From NCBI GenBank assembly GCA_045656405.1, contig JAZORC010000020.1, positions 45,220 through 109,219 of the forward strand: 64,000 bases of DNA, written 5' to 3'. Every line of letters begins with the position of its first letter. Position 1 is the first letter of the stretch. A program made the translations under genes and the position numbers. The DNA comes from Tidjanibacter sp045656405. GTDB lineage: Bacteria; Bacteroidota; Bacteroidia; Bacteroidales; Rikenellaceae. This document shows, one piece after another, positions 9,291 through 17,846 of the stretch. Below the pieces are notes generated by a model that did no database searches, was not told the DNA's origin, and worked only from the letters and a program-made list of their open reading frames with translations.

Positions 9291-9701
9291 ATGAAGAAAC
9301 TCGTACTTACCTTGGCTGTTGCCCTTATGGCACTCTGCGCATCGGCAAACAACTACGTTGCTAATGATGCTGCTATCGACGCTCTCGTTGAGAACTCGGT
9401 TGAGATGGTAATGGAGGTTGCAACCCCCGCACCCGCTGCAAACATCATTGCATTGAGCAACAATCCCGATCCCCTGATTGCAACCCTTCTCGGTTGGTTC
9501 ACCGGCTGGTGTGGTTTGCACCGCTACTACCTCGGTACCGAAATTTGGATGGCTCTTCCTTATGCATTGACCGGTGGTGGTTTTGGCGTTGTTACCCTCA
9601 TTGACGCTGTTTTGATGACCATCGACTTGATTCAGAACAACAACATCAATCCTAAATATATCAACAATCCTAGGATTCTTATGTGGGCAGATTTGTTCTA
9701 A
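9291..9701 (+). CDS. Signal-peptide TM2-domain protein
   Basis: 136 residues. An N-terminal signal sequence (MKKLVLTLAVALMALCASA) is followed by a short linker and a TM2 domain: two hydrophobic helices joined by the typical GLHRYYLG turn (TLLGWFTGWCGLHRYYLG, then a Gly-rich second helix to about residue 118). TM2 proteins are found across bacteria and animals without an agreed function. Its own TATATTTG box and a strong terminator suggest a monocistronic transcript. Two more TM2-like proteins are encoded in the operon just downstream, so the locus may be functionally themed. Confidence 0.85.
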   Translation: MKKLVLTLAVALMALCASANNYVANDAAIDALVENSVEMVMEVATPAPAANIIALSNNPDPLIATLLGWFTGWCGLHRYYLGTEIWMALPYALTGGGFGVVTLIDAVLMTIDLIQNNNINPKYINNPRILMWADLF

Positions 9702-9720
9702 TCCACAAAAATTACTACCT

Positions 9721-9765
9721 TTATGGGGCGAAGGCGCGAGAAACCTTCGCCCCATAATTTTTTTT
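9721..9765 (+). terminator. Rho-independent terminator of the TM2 gene
   Basis: TTATGGGGCGAAGG at 9721-9734 pairs perfectly with 9744-9757 (14 bp, 9-nt loop) and is followed by eight T residues. Confidence 0.92.
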
Positions 9766-9786
9766 GTTTATACCTATAATATTTAT

Positions 9787-10497
9787 ATGAACCGAAAACT
9801 ACTCACCATCATCGTGCTTCTTCTGCCCTTTGTGGCAGGAGCACAGGTGCGCCTCTCGATTGACGAGAGGAGTGTGCAGGTTGCCGAAGGCAAAAAGATG
9901 ACACGCGAGCGTAGCATCTACCTCAACCCTGACGGCAGAATGGTTACAGAACAGCACACCCCTACGCACACCATATCTCTCTCCAACACTCTCGGAGAGA
10001 TGCGAATCTACACCCCCGCAACGGGTGAGGTGGTGGCTATGAACGACAAGGGGATGGCTTCGAGCAAGGAGATTGTTGCCATCTTTGCCTCGGGTGCCTA
10101 TGCCGATATGGCCCTCGGTGCGTATGGCTACACCCAGAGCGAGGTGCGCAGTGAGGATGGAGTCATCATCAAGACCTTCATACCTGCAAGCACAGCAACG
10201 GTGGCAAAGGTGGAACTTGTGTTCCAAAACCACCTGCCAATCTGTATGATTGATTATGGTAGCAATGGTGAGGTGATGCGCAAAATCTACTTCGCGCGCT
10301 ATGAGTTCGGACGCATACCTATGCCTATGCGCATTACGGAGATTGAATACACCCCCAAGCGCGACTCCCTCGTAAGACTCTCAACCTTCACCAACCTACT
10401 ATTTGACAGCGATGCCACATCGGAGATGTTTGAGTGGCAGGTGCCTGCCGATGCCAAACGCATTGATATAGACCCCAATAAACTCTTTTCCAAATAA
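9787..10497 (+). CDS. Secreted LolA-like protein, first gene of a four-gene operon
   Basis: 236 residues with signal peptide MNRKLLTIIVLLLPFVAGAQ. The remainder is beta-rich with a LolA-like course: TQSEVRSEDGVIIKTFIP, then VELVFQNHLPICMIDYGSNGE, and a final strand ending EWQVPADAKRIDID. This resembles the outer-membrane lipoprotein carrier fold used by several Bacteroidetes proteins, but I assign it only by pattern. Its stop overlaps the start of the next gene (TAATG), a sign of translational coupling. Confidence 0.55.
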   Translation: MNRKLLTIIVLLLPFVAGAQVRLSIDERSVQVAEGKKMTRERSIYLNPDGRMVTEQHTPTHTISLSNTLGEMRIYTPATGEVVAMNDKGMASSKEIVAIFASGAYADMALGAYGYTQSEVRSEDGVIIKTFIPASTATVAKVELVFQNHLPICMIDYGSNGEVMRKIYFARYEFGRIPMPMRITEIEYTPKRDSLVRLSTFTNLLFDSDATSEMFEWQVPADAKRIDIDPNKLFSK

Positions 10498-10925
10498 TGC
10501 GCACCCTCCCACATAAAAGGCTCCTATTGGTGATGTTACTACTTTTGGGCGCACTCTCCACCAAGGCTCAAAAGAGCGATTTGGAGCTCCTGCGTGGAGT
10601 CCAATTTGAGCCACCACGCGAGGATAGGAGCGTTCCATACGGTATTGAGCCTGGGCGCAAAACCCTCTCGCCTCTATATCACGGAGCAAGCAGCGCACTA
10701 TGGCTATGGGAGAACCTTGTGGCGCCCGATGTGTGTGCCCCTGGGGGCTACACCGACACCAACACAACCTACTTCAAGTCGCTTGTTTTGGAGTATGGCG
10801 CACTACCCGCAGTGATTTATGGGCTCGACCGCACGGTGCGCAACACCAAAATTGGTCGCCACACCTCCCCCACAAACTCCCGTGGGCTCATTGAGGATAA
10901 CCCCAAACGCTACCGCCGAAAATGA
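10497..10925 (+). CDS. YidD-like protein, diverged
   Basis: 142 residues with signal sequence MRTLPHKRLLLVMLLLLGAL. The C-terminal half follows the YidD (membrane protein insertion efficiency factor) layout: SPLYHGASSALWLWENLVAP, a Cys-containing turn (DVCAPGGYTDTN), SLVLEYGALPAVIYGLDRTVRN. The usual CxxxxxCS and final RC cysteines are mostly lost; only one Cys in this region remains. Bacteroidetes often carry such a secreted YidD variant beside TPR/TM2 genes. The gene is coupled on both sides: one-base overlap upstream and ATGA overlap downstream. A role in membrane biogenesis is inference. Confidence 0.6.
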   Translation: MRTLPHKRLLLVMLLLLGALSTKAQKSDLELLRGVQFEPPREDRSVPYGIEPGRKTLSPLYHGASSALWLWENLVAPDVCAPGGYTDTNTTYFKSLVLEYGALPAVIYGLDRTVRNTKIGRHTSPTNSRGLIEDNPKRYRRK

Positions 10926-11785
10926 AGAGATTCTTTTGCATATTCGCACTCCTTATGATGGGGTTAGGTGTGGGCTTTGCACAGCGCCACGCACTACCCG
11001 ACTACCAATTTGGTGGCTACCTGATTGGCAAGGGGCTGTTGCGTGATGCGCTCACCCTCACCACCACACTCCCCAATGACTACACCCCCGCAGGGCTCGA
11101 CACTATGCGCCACCTGTCGGGATGGGTGCTCTATCACAACCAAAATTTCACCTCTGCTGCAGACAACTTTTCGAAGGTCTCGGCAACCTCCCCACTCTAC
11201 CCCAAAAGCGCCTTCTATGGTACGATTTGTGACTTGGAGGGGGGTGATATTTCGGGTGCCAAAGAGCGACTAAACACCTTTGCAGCAACGACTCACGCGA
11301 GTGAGTATGGCGAATTGTTGGCCTTCGAGAGGGGTGGTATTGCACTCTTGGAGGGCAATATCGAGGAGTATGAGCAGTGGCAGAGAGAGTTTAGCTACAA
11401 CACCTATGCACTTGCCGAAGAGCAACGCGCACTCGACCAAATAGCACTCAACCGCCCCAAAGAGCTCTCCCCCTGGGTGGCAGGTGTGGCGAGCGCCATA
11501 GTCCCCGGCTTGGGCAAAATCTATGCGGGCGACGTGGGCGGTGGCGTGGCATCGTTCCTCTTGGTGGGTGCCTTTGCAGCCCTTACGGCCGATAGTTGGG
11601 CGAAGGCCGGCACCCCCGCCAATTGGCGCACCATAACCTACGGTGCCGTGGGGTCGTTACTCTATGTGAGCAACATATTCGGAAGTGTCGCTTCCGTGAA
11701 GGTATATTATCAGAACTTTGAAGAGATTAACCGTCAGGCTGTTATGTACAGCATTCATATCCCTCTGCGCAATATTTTCAAGTAG
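10922..11785 (+). CDS. Exported TPR protein with C-terminal TM2-like helices
   Basis: 287 residues. Signal peptide MKRFFCIFALLMMGLGVGFAQ, a helical TPR-like middle (LSGWVLYHNQNFTSAADNFSKV, SAFYGTICDLEGGDISGAKERL), then about residue 190 onward a hydrophobic pair with the motif SAIVPGLGKIYAGDVGGG, typical of the Bacteroidetes TM2/DUF5683-like group. The start overlaps the preceding stop as ATGA. The last 68 nt overlap the next gene. Function unknown; an envelope location is likely. Confidence 0.7.
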   Translation: MKRFFCIFALLMMGLGVGFAQRHALPDYQFGGYLIGKGLLRDALTLTTTLPNDYTPAGLDTMRHLSGWVLYHNQNFTSAADNFSKVSATSPLYPKSAFYGTICDLEGGDISGAKERLNTFAATTHASEYGELLAFERGGIALLEGNIEEYEQWQREFSYNTYALAEEQRALDQIALNRPKELSPWVAGVASAIVPGLGKIYAGDVGGGVASFLLVGAFAALTADSWAKAGTPANWRTITYGAVGSLLYVSNIFGSVASVKVYYQNFEEINRQAVMYSIHIPLRNIFK

Positions 11786-12533
11786 CGCACAGAGCCCAGA
11801 GTGGGACCAACGGGCACTCGAATTGGAGCGTAAAATCTACGCCTCCACCTCGCCCTATGACCACAACTCGGCACTTCTGGCAAAGTGTGAGGTGAGAAAA
11901 CAACAGGGGCTCTACGAGGAGGCCCTGTCGGAACTCTCGCGCATCTACACCTATGCACTCGGCAACAAGGAGTTGGCCACCTACTACTCCCAAAAGGCGC
12001 TTTGTAGCTACCTTGCCGGCAAATTCGACCAAGCGCTGGCCACTTGTAGTGAGGCGCAATTCTACATCCCAAGTGGGGGCGAAGAGAGCACCCTCATAAC
12101 CCTAATTGAGGCCCTCGCTGCGGGCGAAAAGGGCGATTGGACACGCTCCAAAGTGGCTGCCGAAAAGTATCTCGCCACCCAACCCAACGGAGAGCAAAAA
12201 GGTGAGGTTTTAGACCAACTCTACTCCGATATACCCCGTATGCGCAACCCTCAACTCGCGTGGTGGTTGAGCCTTATCCCAGGGGTTGGGCAACTCTATG
12301 CAGGCGAGGTGTGGAGCGGCGTGGTGTCGCTCGTGGCCAATGGAGCTTTGGGCTATTTCGCTGTGAGTGAAGCTATTGTGGGCCAATGGTTGAGTGGTTG
12401 GATTGTGGGCTGTGGAGGATTGAGCACCACCTACTTTGTGGGGCAGGAGCGTGCGCGAATCCTCACCGAAAGACGCAATGCCCGACTACTCCGCGAGCAC
12501 AACGACCTCTTGCGTAAGAGGCTGTTGGATTGA
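11718..12533 (+). CDS. Exported TPR protein with C-terminal TM2-like helices, paralogue of its neighbour
   Basis: 271 residues with signal peptide MKRLTVRLLCTAFISLCAIF, TPR-like helices (EEALSELSRIYTYALGNKE, YYSQKALCSYLAGKFDQALA), and a C-terminal pair of membrane segments beginning WLSLIPGVGQLYAGEVWSG. Its layout matches the upstream gene, so the two are probably ancient duplicates. The ATG at 11718 gives the only complete signal peptide, hence the 68-nt overlap is accepted. The TGA stop leads directly into a seven-base (AAAATTC)n repeat. Confidence 0.7.
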   Translation: MKRLTVRLLCTAFISLCAIFSSSAQSPEWDQRALELERKIYASTSPYDHNSALLAKCEVRKQQGLYEEALSELSRIYTYALGNKELATYYSQKALCSYLAGKFDQALATCSEAQFYIPSGGEESTLITLIEALAAGEKGDWTRSKVAAEKYLATQPNGEQKGEVLDQLYSDIPRMRNPQLAWWLSLIPGVGQLYAGEVWSGVVSLVANGALGYFAVSEAIVGQWLSGWIVGCGGLSTTYFVGQERARILTERRNARLLREHNDLLRKRLLD

Positions 12534-12817
12534 AAATTCAAAATTCAAAATTCAAAATTTTATCAGCGCACCCTTATTGGTTTCGGGTATCAAAAAAAAG
12601 ATACCCGTGAGGTTTTGGGGCAGGAAGAACAAGAAAGATAGGAAAGCGCCGTAGGCGCACCACAGAACCGCACTTCACATCGGCGGCGGGGAAACGACCG
12701 CCTTGTGCGGTCGTGGCTGGCGAGAGCCACAAAGGCGTGAAAAAACAAAGACGGTAAATGCTTTACCCGCGTAGCGTTTGTTTTAGGCTTTGTGGCTCTC
12801 GACACCGCCAGAGATGT

Positions 12818-13014
12818 GGTGCGTGGCTTTTGCGCCACTTTTGCCACCAAAAGTGGCAAAGAAAAGCTGGCAACTTGGTTGCCCGCAATAAAGAGCGGTA
12901 GATGCCAACCGCCTCATCTACGATGAGTCGTGGCAAGACGTGATTATGACGGACCTCTCCCGAGCTTTGCTCACCCTCCCCTAACCTAGGGGAGGGTTAT
13001 ATTTTTTCGGGCTC
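12818..13014 (+). repeat. 197-bp dispersed repeat, copy 1
   Basis: Closely matches 63310-63506. It contains GTGCGTGGCTTTTGCGCCAC, a CCACCAAAAGTGG palindrome, GGTAGATGCCAACCGCC, CGTGGCAAGACGTG, a CTCCCCTAACCTAGGGGAG palindrome and a GGGCTCG tail. No long frame fits it. Confidence 0.8.
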
Positions 13015-13032
13015 GCAAAAATGTGAGCCCGC

Positions 13033-13063
13033 GACATTAGACATTAGACGTTAGACGTTGGAC
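13033..13063. repeat. Heptamer array (GACRTTA)n
   Basis: Four consecutive seven-base units of GACATTA/GACGTTA/GACGTTG follow a GGGCTCGCA...TGAGCCCGCGAC hairpin. The same composite occurs at 22754, 38081 and 50530. Confidence 0.85.
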
Positions 13064-13176
13064 AAAAAAACGCAGAGAATCGAGCGAATTTTAGGCGCAC
13101 AAGCCCCCCCGCAGTCGTAGAGGTTAAAAAAGGAATGATATCGCGAAGGGATGGTTACGACCAAGTATTCAGTTCC

Positions 13177-13300
13177 GAAAAAGTAAAATAACGAGGCGAG
13201 TTCTAGGCTTGCGAAGAAGGCGGCTCCGCAGTTTACTAAACGTAAATGAGGAAGCCGCCTTCAAGCGTAACGACGAAATCGCCCGTTATTTTACTTTTTC
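13177..13300. repeat. Stop-codon hairpin element, infB copy
   Basis: Outer arms of 17 bp pair perfectly: GAAAAAGTAAAATAACG (13177-13193) with 13284-13300. The right arm contains the infB stop codon and its last codons. Inner stem GAAGGCGGCT (13216-13225) pairs with 13253-13262, and the conserved core CCGCAGTTTAC-N5-GTAAATGAGG lies at the tip. It could act as a transcript end or an mRNA 3' stabiliser for infB; there is no long U-run. Confidence 0.85.
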
Positions 13301-16083
13301 TTCACCTCTACTTGGTCGTATGATTCAATAATATCACCAATCTTAATATCATTGTAGGACTCGATGTTCAGACCGCACTCCATATTGAGAGTAACCTCTT
13401 TCGCATCGTCCTTGAATCGTTTGAGCGAACCAAGACGGCCGGTGTAGATAACGATACCGTCGCGAATCACGCGGATGGGGGCAGTACGGGTAATCTTACC
13501 CTCACGCACAATACCACCTGCGATGGTACCCACCTTGCTAATCTTGAAGGTTTCGAGAACCTCAACGGTACCCATAATCTCCTCCTTCATCTCGGGCTCC
13601 AACATACCCTCAATTGCATCCTTGATGTCGTTGATAGCATCGTAGATGATGGAGTAGAGTCGAATCTCGATGGACTCATTCTCGGCAATCTTACGAGCAC
13701 CCGCGCTGGGACGTACCTGGAAGCCCACGATAACGGCATTGGAGGCAGCAGCGAGCAAAACGTCGCCCTCGGTAATCTGGCCCACAGCCTTGTGGATAAC
13801 ATTCACCTGTACGGTCTCGGTGGAGAGTTTGAGGAGCGAGTCGGTCATAGCCTCAATGGAGCCATCCACGTCACCCTTAACAATGATGTTGAGCTCCTTG
13901 AAGTTACCGATGGCAATACGGCGACCAATCTCGTCGAGGGTAACGTGTTTCTGGGTTTTGATGCCCTGAATGCGCTGCAACTGCTCACGTTTGGTAGCAA
14001 TCTCGCGTGCGCTCCTGTCGTCATCCATAACGTTGAACTTATCACCTGCCTGGGGTGCGCCATTCAGACCGAGCACCAATACGGGGGTTGCGGGACCTGC
14101 CTCGCCAACCTTCTTACCGTGCTCGTTGAACATAGCCTTCACACGACCTGTGTGGGTACCCGAGAGGATAACATCACCTGTGCGGAGGGTACCATTCTCC
14201 ACAAGAACGGTTGCTACATAGCCACGGCCCTTGTCGAGCGACGACTCGATAACCGTACCCACAGCCTTCTTGTTGGGGTTGGCCTTCAAATCGAGGAGCT
14301 CGGCCTCCAAAAGCACCTTCTCCAAGAGCTTATCGAGGTTGATACCCTGCTTTGCGGAGATCTCTTGCGACTGGTACTTACCGCCCCAATCCTCCACGAG
14401 GTAGTTCATATTTGCAAGTTGCTCCTTGATAGCCTCGGGGTTGGCCGAGGGTTTATCAATCTTATTGATTGCGAATACCATAGGCACACCTGCCGCCACT
14501 GCGTGGTTGATAGCCTCCACGGTCTGGGGCATCACCCTATCGTCGGCTGCCACAATGATGATTGCCACGTCGGTAACCTGTGCACCACGCGCACGCATCG
14601 CTGTAAAGGCCTCGTGACCAGGGGTGTCGAGGAAGGTGATGGTCTTACCCTCATACTTCACGCTGTATGCACCGATGTGCTGGGTGATACCACCCGCCTC
14701 ACCAGCAATCACATTGGTCTTGCGGATATTGTCCAAGAGCGAGGTCTTACCGTGGTCAACGTGGCCCATAACGGTAACAATGGGGGGACGAGCCATAAGA
14801 TCCTCTTCGCTATCGGCAACATCCTCGATAGCCTCCTGAATCTCCACACTCACAAACTCTACCTTGAAGCCATACTCCTCGGCAACAATCACGAGTGCCT
14901 CGGCATCCAAACGCTGGTTGATAGAGACCATAAGTCCGAGGTTCATACAGGTGGTGATTACGTCGGTAACACCCACACTCATCATTGTTGCGAGGTCACT
15001 AACGGTCACAAACTCGGTGAGTTTGAGAGTCTTGCTCTCATTTACTGTCTGCTCAAACTCGGCCTCCATACGCTCTGCCACAGCCATACGTTTCTCCTTG
15101 CGGTGTACGGAGCCTTTGCTCTTGGCACCTTTGGCAGTAAGGCGTGCGAGTGTATCCTTAATCTGCTTCTGCACCTCCTCATCGCTCACCTCGGGGCGAA
15201 CTACGGGTTTGGGTGCATTTTTCTGCTTGTTCTTTTTGTCCTTCTTGCCTACGGGCTGGTTGTTGTTCTGGCCGCCCTGCTGGGGTTTGCCACCCTGCTG
15301 GGGCCTACCACCGCCCTGCTGCTTGGTCACATCAATCTTGTTATCCTTGATGCGTTTGCGCTTCTCGCGGTGCGAGGGCTCCGAGTTTTTGCGCAGGCTA
15401 TCAACATCAATCTTACCGAGGACTTTGGGACCCGAAAGACTATTCTGTTCGAGGCGGAAAACATCCTTGCTCTCTGCCAGACGCTCATCGTAGGTTTTGC
15501 TCTGTGCCTGGGTATCTGCCACAGGAGTCTGGGGTGCCTTTGCGGGCTCCTCCTTCTTGGGTGCAGGTGCAGGTGCTGGTGTGGGTTTCACCTCTTTGGG
15601 TTCCTCTTTTTGGGGAGCCTCTTTTTTGGGTTCCTCTTTTTTGGGTGCGGGTGCAGCGGGTTGCTCGCTCACCTTCGCGGGCTCACTCTTGGCGGGCTCG
15701 GGTACCACCACTTTGGGCTCCTCTTTGGGTGCGGGCTTGGCGTCAAGGTCAATCTTGCCGAGCACTTTGGGCTGTGGCACCTCGGTGCGGATAAAGCTAC
15801 CGCCACTCTTGATTACCACCTCTTGTTCTTCGGCCTTGGTCTCCTTTTTGTCGCCCAGCGACACACTCTCCTGCTTGATGCTCATACGCTCACGCACATT
15901 AGCCCTCTCGCCACCGAGATGATTGCCACCAAACTCCTTCTCCAACATAGCATAGACATCACCCTCAACCAAAGTGTTGGGTGCGACATCCTTGATACCT
16001 TTCTTTTCGAGAAATTCGGTAATGGTGCCCAGACCAACCTTGAACTCTCTTGCAACCTGTACGAGTCTCAGTTTTTTCTCCAT
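13291..16083 (-). CDS. infB: Translation initiation factor IF-2
   Basis: GTPase that brings initiator tRNA to the 30S subunit. 930 residues: the N-terminal IF2_N helix bundle (KLRLVQVAREFKVGLGTITE), a long Lys/Pro/Glu/Gln-rich linker (about 70-310), and the G domain with G1 GHVDHGKT (about 438), G3 DTPGHEAF (about 486) and G4 NKID (about 539), followed by domains III and IV. The length is usual for Bacteroidetes. It is third in the minus-strand order rimP-nusA-infB. The stop codon is embedded in the base of a long hairpin element, and a CCGCTTTTTT hairpin precedes the start. Confidence 0.97.
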   Translation of the reverse strand: MEKKLRLVQVAREFKVGLGTITEFLEKKGIKDVAPNTLVEGDVYAMLEKEFGGNHLGGERANVRERMSIKQESVSLGDKKETKAEEQEVVIKSGGSFIRTEVPQPKVLGKIDLDAKPAPKEEPKVVVPEPAKSEPAKVSEQPAAPAPKKEEPKKEAPQKEEPKEVKPTPAPAPAPKKEEPAKAPQTPVADTQAQSKTYDERLAESKDVFRLEQNSLSGPKVLGKIDVDSLRKNSEPSHREKRKRIKDNKIDVTKQQGGGRPQQGGKPQQGGQNNNQPVGKKDKKNKQKNAPKPVVRPEVSDEEVQKQIKDTLARLTAKGAKSKGSVHRKEKRMAVAERMEAEFEQTVNESKTLKLTEFVTVSDLATMMSVGVTDVITTCMNLGLMVSINQRLDAEALVIVAEEYGFKVEFVSVEIQEAIEDVADSEEDLMARPPIVTVMGHVDHGKTSLLDNIRKTNVIAGEAGGITQHIGAYSVKYEGKTITFLDTPGHEAFTAMRARGAQVTDVAIIIVAADDRVMPQTVEAINHAVAAGVPMVFAINKIDKPSANPEAIKEQLANMNYLVEDWGGKYQSQEISAKQGINLDKLLEKVLLEAELLDLKANPNKKAVGTVIESSLDKGRGYVATVLVENGTLRTGDVILSGTHTGRVKAMFNEHGKKVGEAGPATPVLVLGLNGAPQAGDKFNVMDDDRSAREIATKREQLQRIQGIKTQKHVTLDEIGRRIAIGNFKELNIIVKGDVDGSIEAMTDSLLKLSTETVQVNVIHKAVGQITEGDVLLAAASNAVIVGFQVRPSAGARKIAENESIEIRLYSIIYDAINDIKDAIEGMLEPEMKEEIMGTVEVLETFKISKVGTIAGGIVREGKITRTAPIRVIRDGIVIYTGRLGSLKRFKDDAKEVTLNMECGLNIESYNDIKIGDIIESYDQVEVKKK

Positions 16084-16109
16084 TTGCTATATTTTTTGTT
16101 TTTTATTTA

Positions 16110-16160
16110 TTCCTTTTTTCTCCGCTTTTTTGAAAAAACGGAACTAAAAATTTTCAAGGG
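16110..16160. repeat. 5' module hairpin before infB
   Basis: CCGCTTTTTTGAAAAAACGG (16122-16141) with CTCC before and a GAACTAAAAATTTT tail after. It is a diverged short copy of the module before groL, nusA and the ECF sigma gene, 39 nt upstream of the infB start. Confidence 0.65.
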
Positions 16161-16227
16161 GATTTCACGCTTTTCCCCCCTTATTTGCGGTATATCGTGG
16201 AGGGATTTTTGTGTCCCACTACATACC

Positions 16228-16352
16228 AGCGAGTGCATATTGCGAGGCGAGTTCAAGGCTTGGTTTTGATTTTGCTCCGCAGTTTACTCGAAGTAAATGA
16301 GGAAGCAAAATCAAAAGCATAACGCCGAAATCGCCCGCAAGATGTGCTCGCT
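16228..16352. repeat. Stop-codon hairpin element, nusA copy
   Basis: Outer arms AGCGAGTGCATATTGCG (16228-16244) and 16336-16352 pair with a few mismatches. The inner 13-bp stem TTTTGATTTTGCT (16264-16276) pairs perfectly with 16304-16316 and differs entirely from the infB copy. The core CCGCAGTTTAC-N5-GTAAATGAGG is conserved. The right end overlaps the nusA TAG. Confidence 0.85.
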
Positions 16353-17574
16353 ATTCAAATTCGGAGCGAAGAATACGCACAACCTCCTCAATAGTCTCCT
16401 CTTCGAGGTCGGTACGCCTTGCGAGCTCCTCGTTGGAGTGCTCCAAAACGCTCTTCGCGGTGTCGAAACCAACACGTTTGAAGGCGTCGAGAATCCACTC
16501 CTCAATCTCGTCGTTGAACTCGGAGAGCTCCACATCCTCCTCGTCGGCATCGCGGAATACGTCAATATCGTAGCCAGTGAGCATAGTAGCAAGGCGGATA
16601 TTAAGACCACCCTTACCGATTGCAAGCGACACCTCGCTGGGTTTGAGATATACCGAAGCGGTCTTCTTGGCCTCATCGAGCGAAATGGAGGTAATCTTTG
16701 CGGGGTTGAGAGCCCTCTGGATGAGAAGCGTGGTGTTGGAAGTCCAGTTCACCACGTCGATGTTCTCATTGCGCAGCTCCCTAACGATGGAGTAGATACG
16801 CGAGCCTTTAACACCCACGCAAGCACCTACGGGATCTACCCTATCGTCGTAGGACTCCACAGCAACCTTTGCCCTCTCACCAGGGATGCGAACAATCTTC
16901 TTGATGGTGATAAGACCGTCGAAAATCTCGGGCACCTCGGCCTCAAAGAGCCTCTGCAAGAACTCGGGAGCGGTACGCGAAAGGATAATCACAGGGGTGT
17001 TGTTGCGCATCTCAACCTTCGAAACGATAGCTTTGATGTTGTCACCCTTGCGGAAGAAATCGCTGGGAATCTGCTCATTTTTGGGGAGGATAAGTTCGTT
17101 ACCCTCATCGTCGAGCACCAAAATCTCCTTCTTCCACACCTGATAAACCTCACCGCTGATAATCTCACCTACCTTCTCGCTGTACTTCTCGAAGAGGTTT
17201 GCCTTCTCCAAGTCGAGGATGCGAGATGCGAGATTCTGACGGAGCGAGAGCACTGCACGGCGACCGAAAGATGCCATCTCAATCTGGTCGGCCACCTCCT
17301 CACCTACCTCATAGGTGGGGTCGAGCTTACGAGCCTCCGAGAGAGCAATCTGCTGGTTGGGATTCTCCACAGCGTCGTCATCCACGATTACGCGGTTGCG
17401 CCAAATCTCCAAGTCGCCCTTCTCGGGGTTGATGATAACGTCGAAGTTCTCATCGGTCTCATAAGTTTTTTGGAGGTGGTGACGGAACACATCCTCCAAA
17501 ACGCCAATCATCGTACTCTTGTCGATGTTTTTCAGTTCTTTGAATTCTGCAAAGTTGCTAATCAAATTCTCCAT
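16351..17574 (-). CDS. nusA: Transcription termination/antitermination protein NusA
   Basis: RNA polymerase-associated factor for pausing, termination and antitermination. 407 residues: the N-terminal RNAP-binding domain (MENLISNFAEFKELKNIDKS), an S1 domain around residues 135-200 (GEIISGEVYQVWKKEI), then KH domains (GVKGSRIYSIVRELRNENID and SLAIGKGGLNIRLA). An acidic segment and a short helical end close the protein; there are no E. coli-type AR repeats, as usual for this phylum. It lies between rimP and infB, the classic order, but with gaps of about 460 and 267 nt filled with repeat modules. Confidence 0.97.
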   Translation of the reverse strand: MENLISNFAEFKELKNIDKSTMIGVLEDVFRHHLQKTYETDENFDVIINPEKGDLEIWRNRVIVDDDAVENPNQQIALSEARKLDPTYEVGEEVADQIEMASFGRRAVLSLRQNLASRILDLEKANLFEKYSEKVGEIISGEVYQVWKKEILVLDDEGNELILPKNEQIPSDFFRKGDNIKAIVSKVEMRNNTPVIILSRTAPEFLQRLFEAEVPEIFDGLITIKKIVRIPGERAKVAVESYDDRVDPVGACVGVKGSRIYSIVRELRNENIDVVNWTSNTTLLIQRALNPAKITSISLDEAKKTASVYLKPSEVSLAIGKGGLNIRLATMLTGYDIDVFRDADEEDVELSEFNDEIEEWILDAFKRVGFDTAKSVLEHSNEELARRTDLEEETIEEVVRILRSEFE

Positions 17575-17640
17575 TGTTGTATGTTTTTTATATTGTTGTT
17601 TTTTATTTTCGTTTCTTCTGCTCCTTTCTCCGCTTTTTTC

Positions 17641-17800
17641 TCCGCTTTTTTTCTCCGCTTTTTGTAAAAAGCGGAACCAAAAACTTTTATGCGATACTTT
17701 GTATCGCTTTTACCTGTGCTCTACCCCAATTAAGGAGGTTAAGGAGGTTAGGGAGGTTAGGCCCTTCTTCCCTAAATTCATTAAATTCACTAATATTTTT
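17641..17800. repeat. 5' module before nusA, full form
   Basis: From right to left on the minus strand: a TTAGTGAAT/TTAGGGAAG nine-base degenerate array, CCTAACCTCC repeats, TTGGGGTAGAGCACAGG, the hairpin GCGATAC-N3-GTATCGC (17691-17707), AAAAGTTTTTGGTTCCG, and CCGCTTTTT/AAAAAGCGG (17655-17674), with further CTCCGC copies. The same series recurs at 37905-38060. No gene is seen in the gap 17575-18035. Confidence 0.75.
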
Positions 17801-17846
17801 TCGAGCGCAAGCATAACGCACAAATCGCCCACAAGGCACACTCGCC

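Larger units (their letters stand above)
12534..13176. repeat. Gene-free mosaic of repeats
   Basis: No gene is supported here. In order: an (AAAATTC)n heptamer array (12534-12559); a GGGTATC/GATACCC hairpin (12587-12608); a large inverted repeat whose 14-bp arms CGAGAGCCACAAAG (12721-12734) pair with 12788-12801 around an inner GGTAAA/TTTACC; the 197-bp dispersed repeat; a heptamer array (13033-13063); and a fragment resembling the groL 3' repeat (around 13066-13104). Confidence 0.7.

Noticed and set aside
12654..12859. Small coding frames in the 12.5-13.2 kb gap
   Set aside because: They run across palindromes and dispersed repeats and give basic, low-complexity products without family features.
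13792..16269. 825-codon plus-strand frame opposite infB
   Set aside because: infB is certain from its GTPase motifs; the reverse product is a His/Leu/Gly-rich artefact of its codon use.
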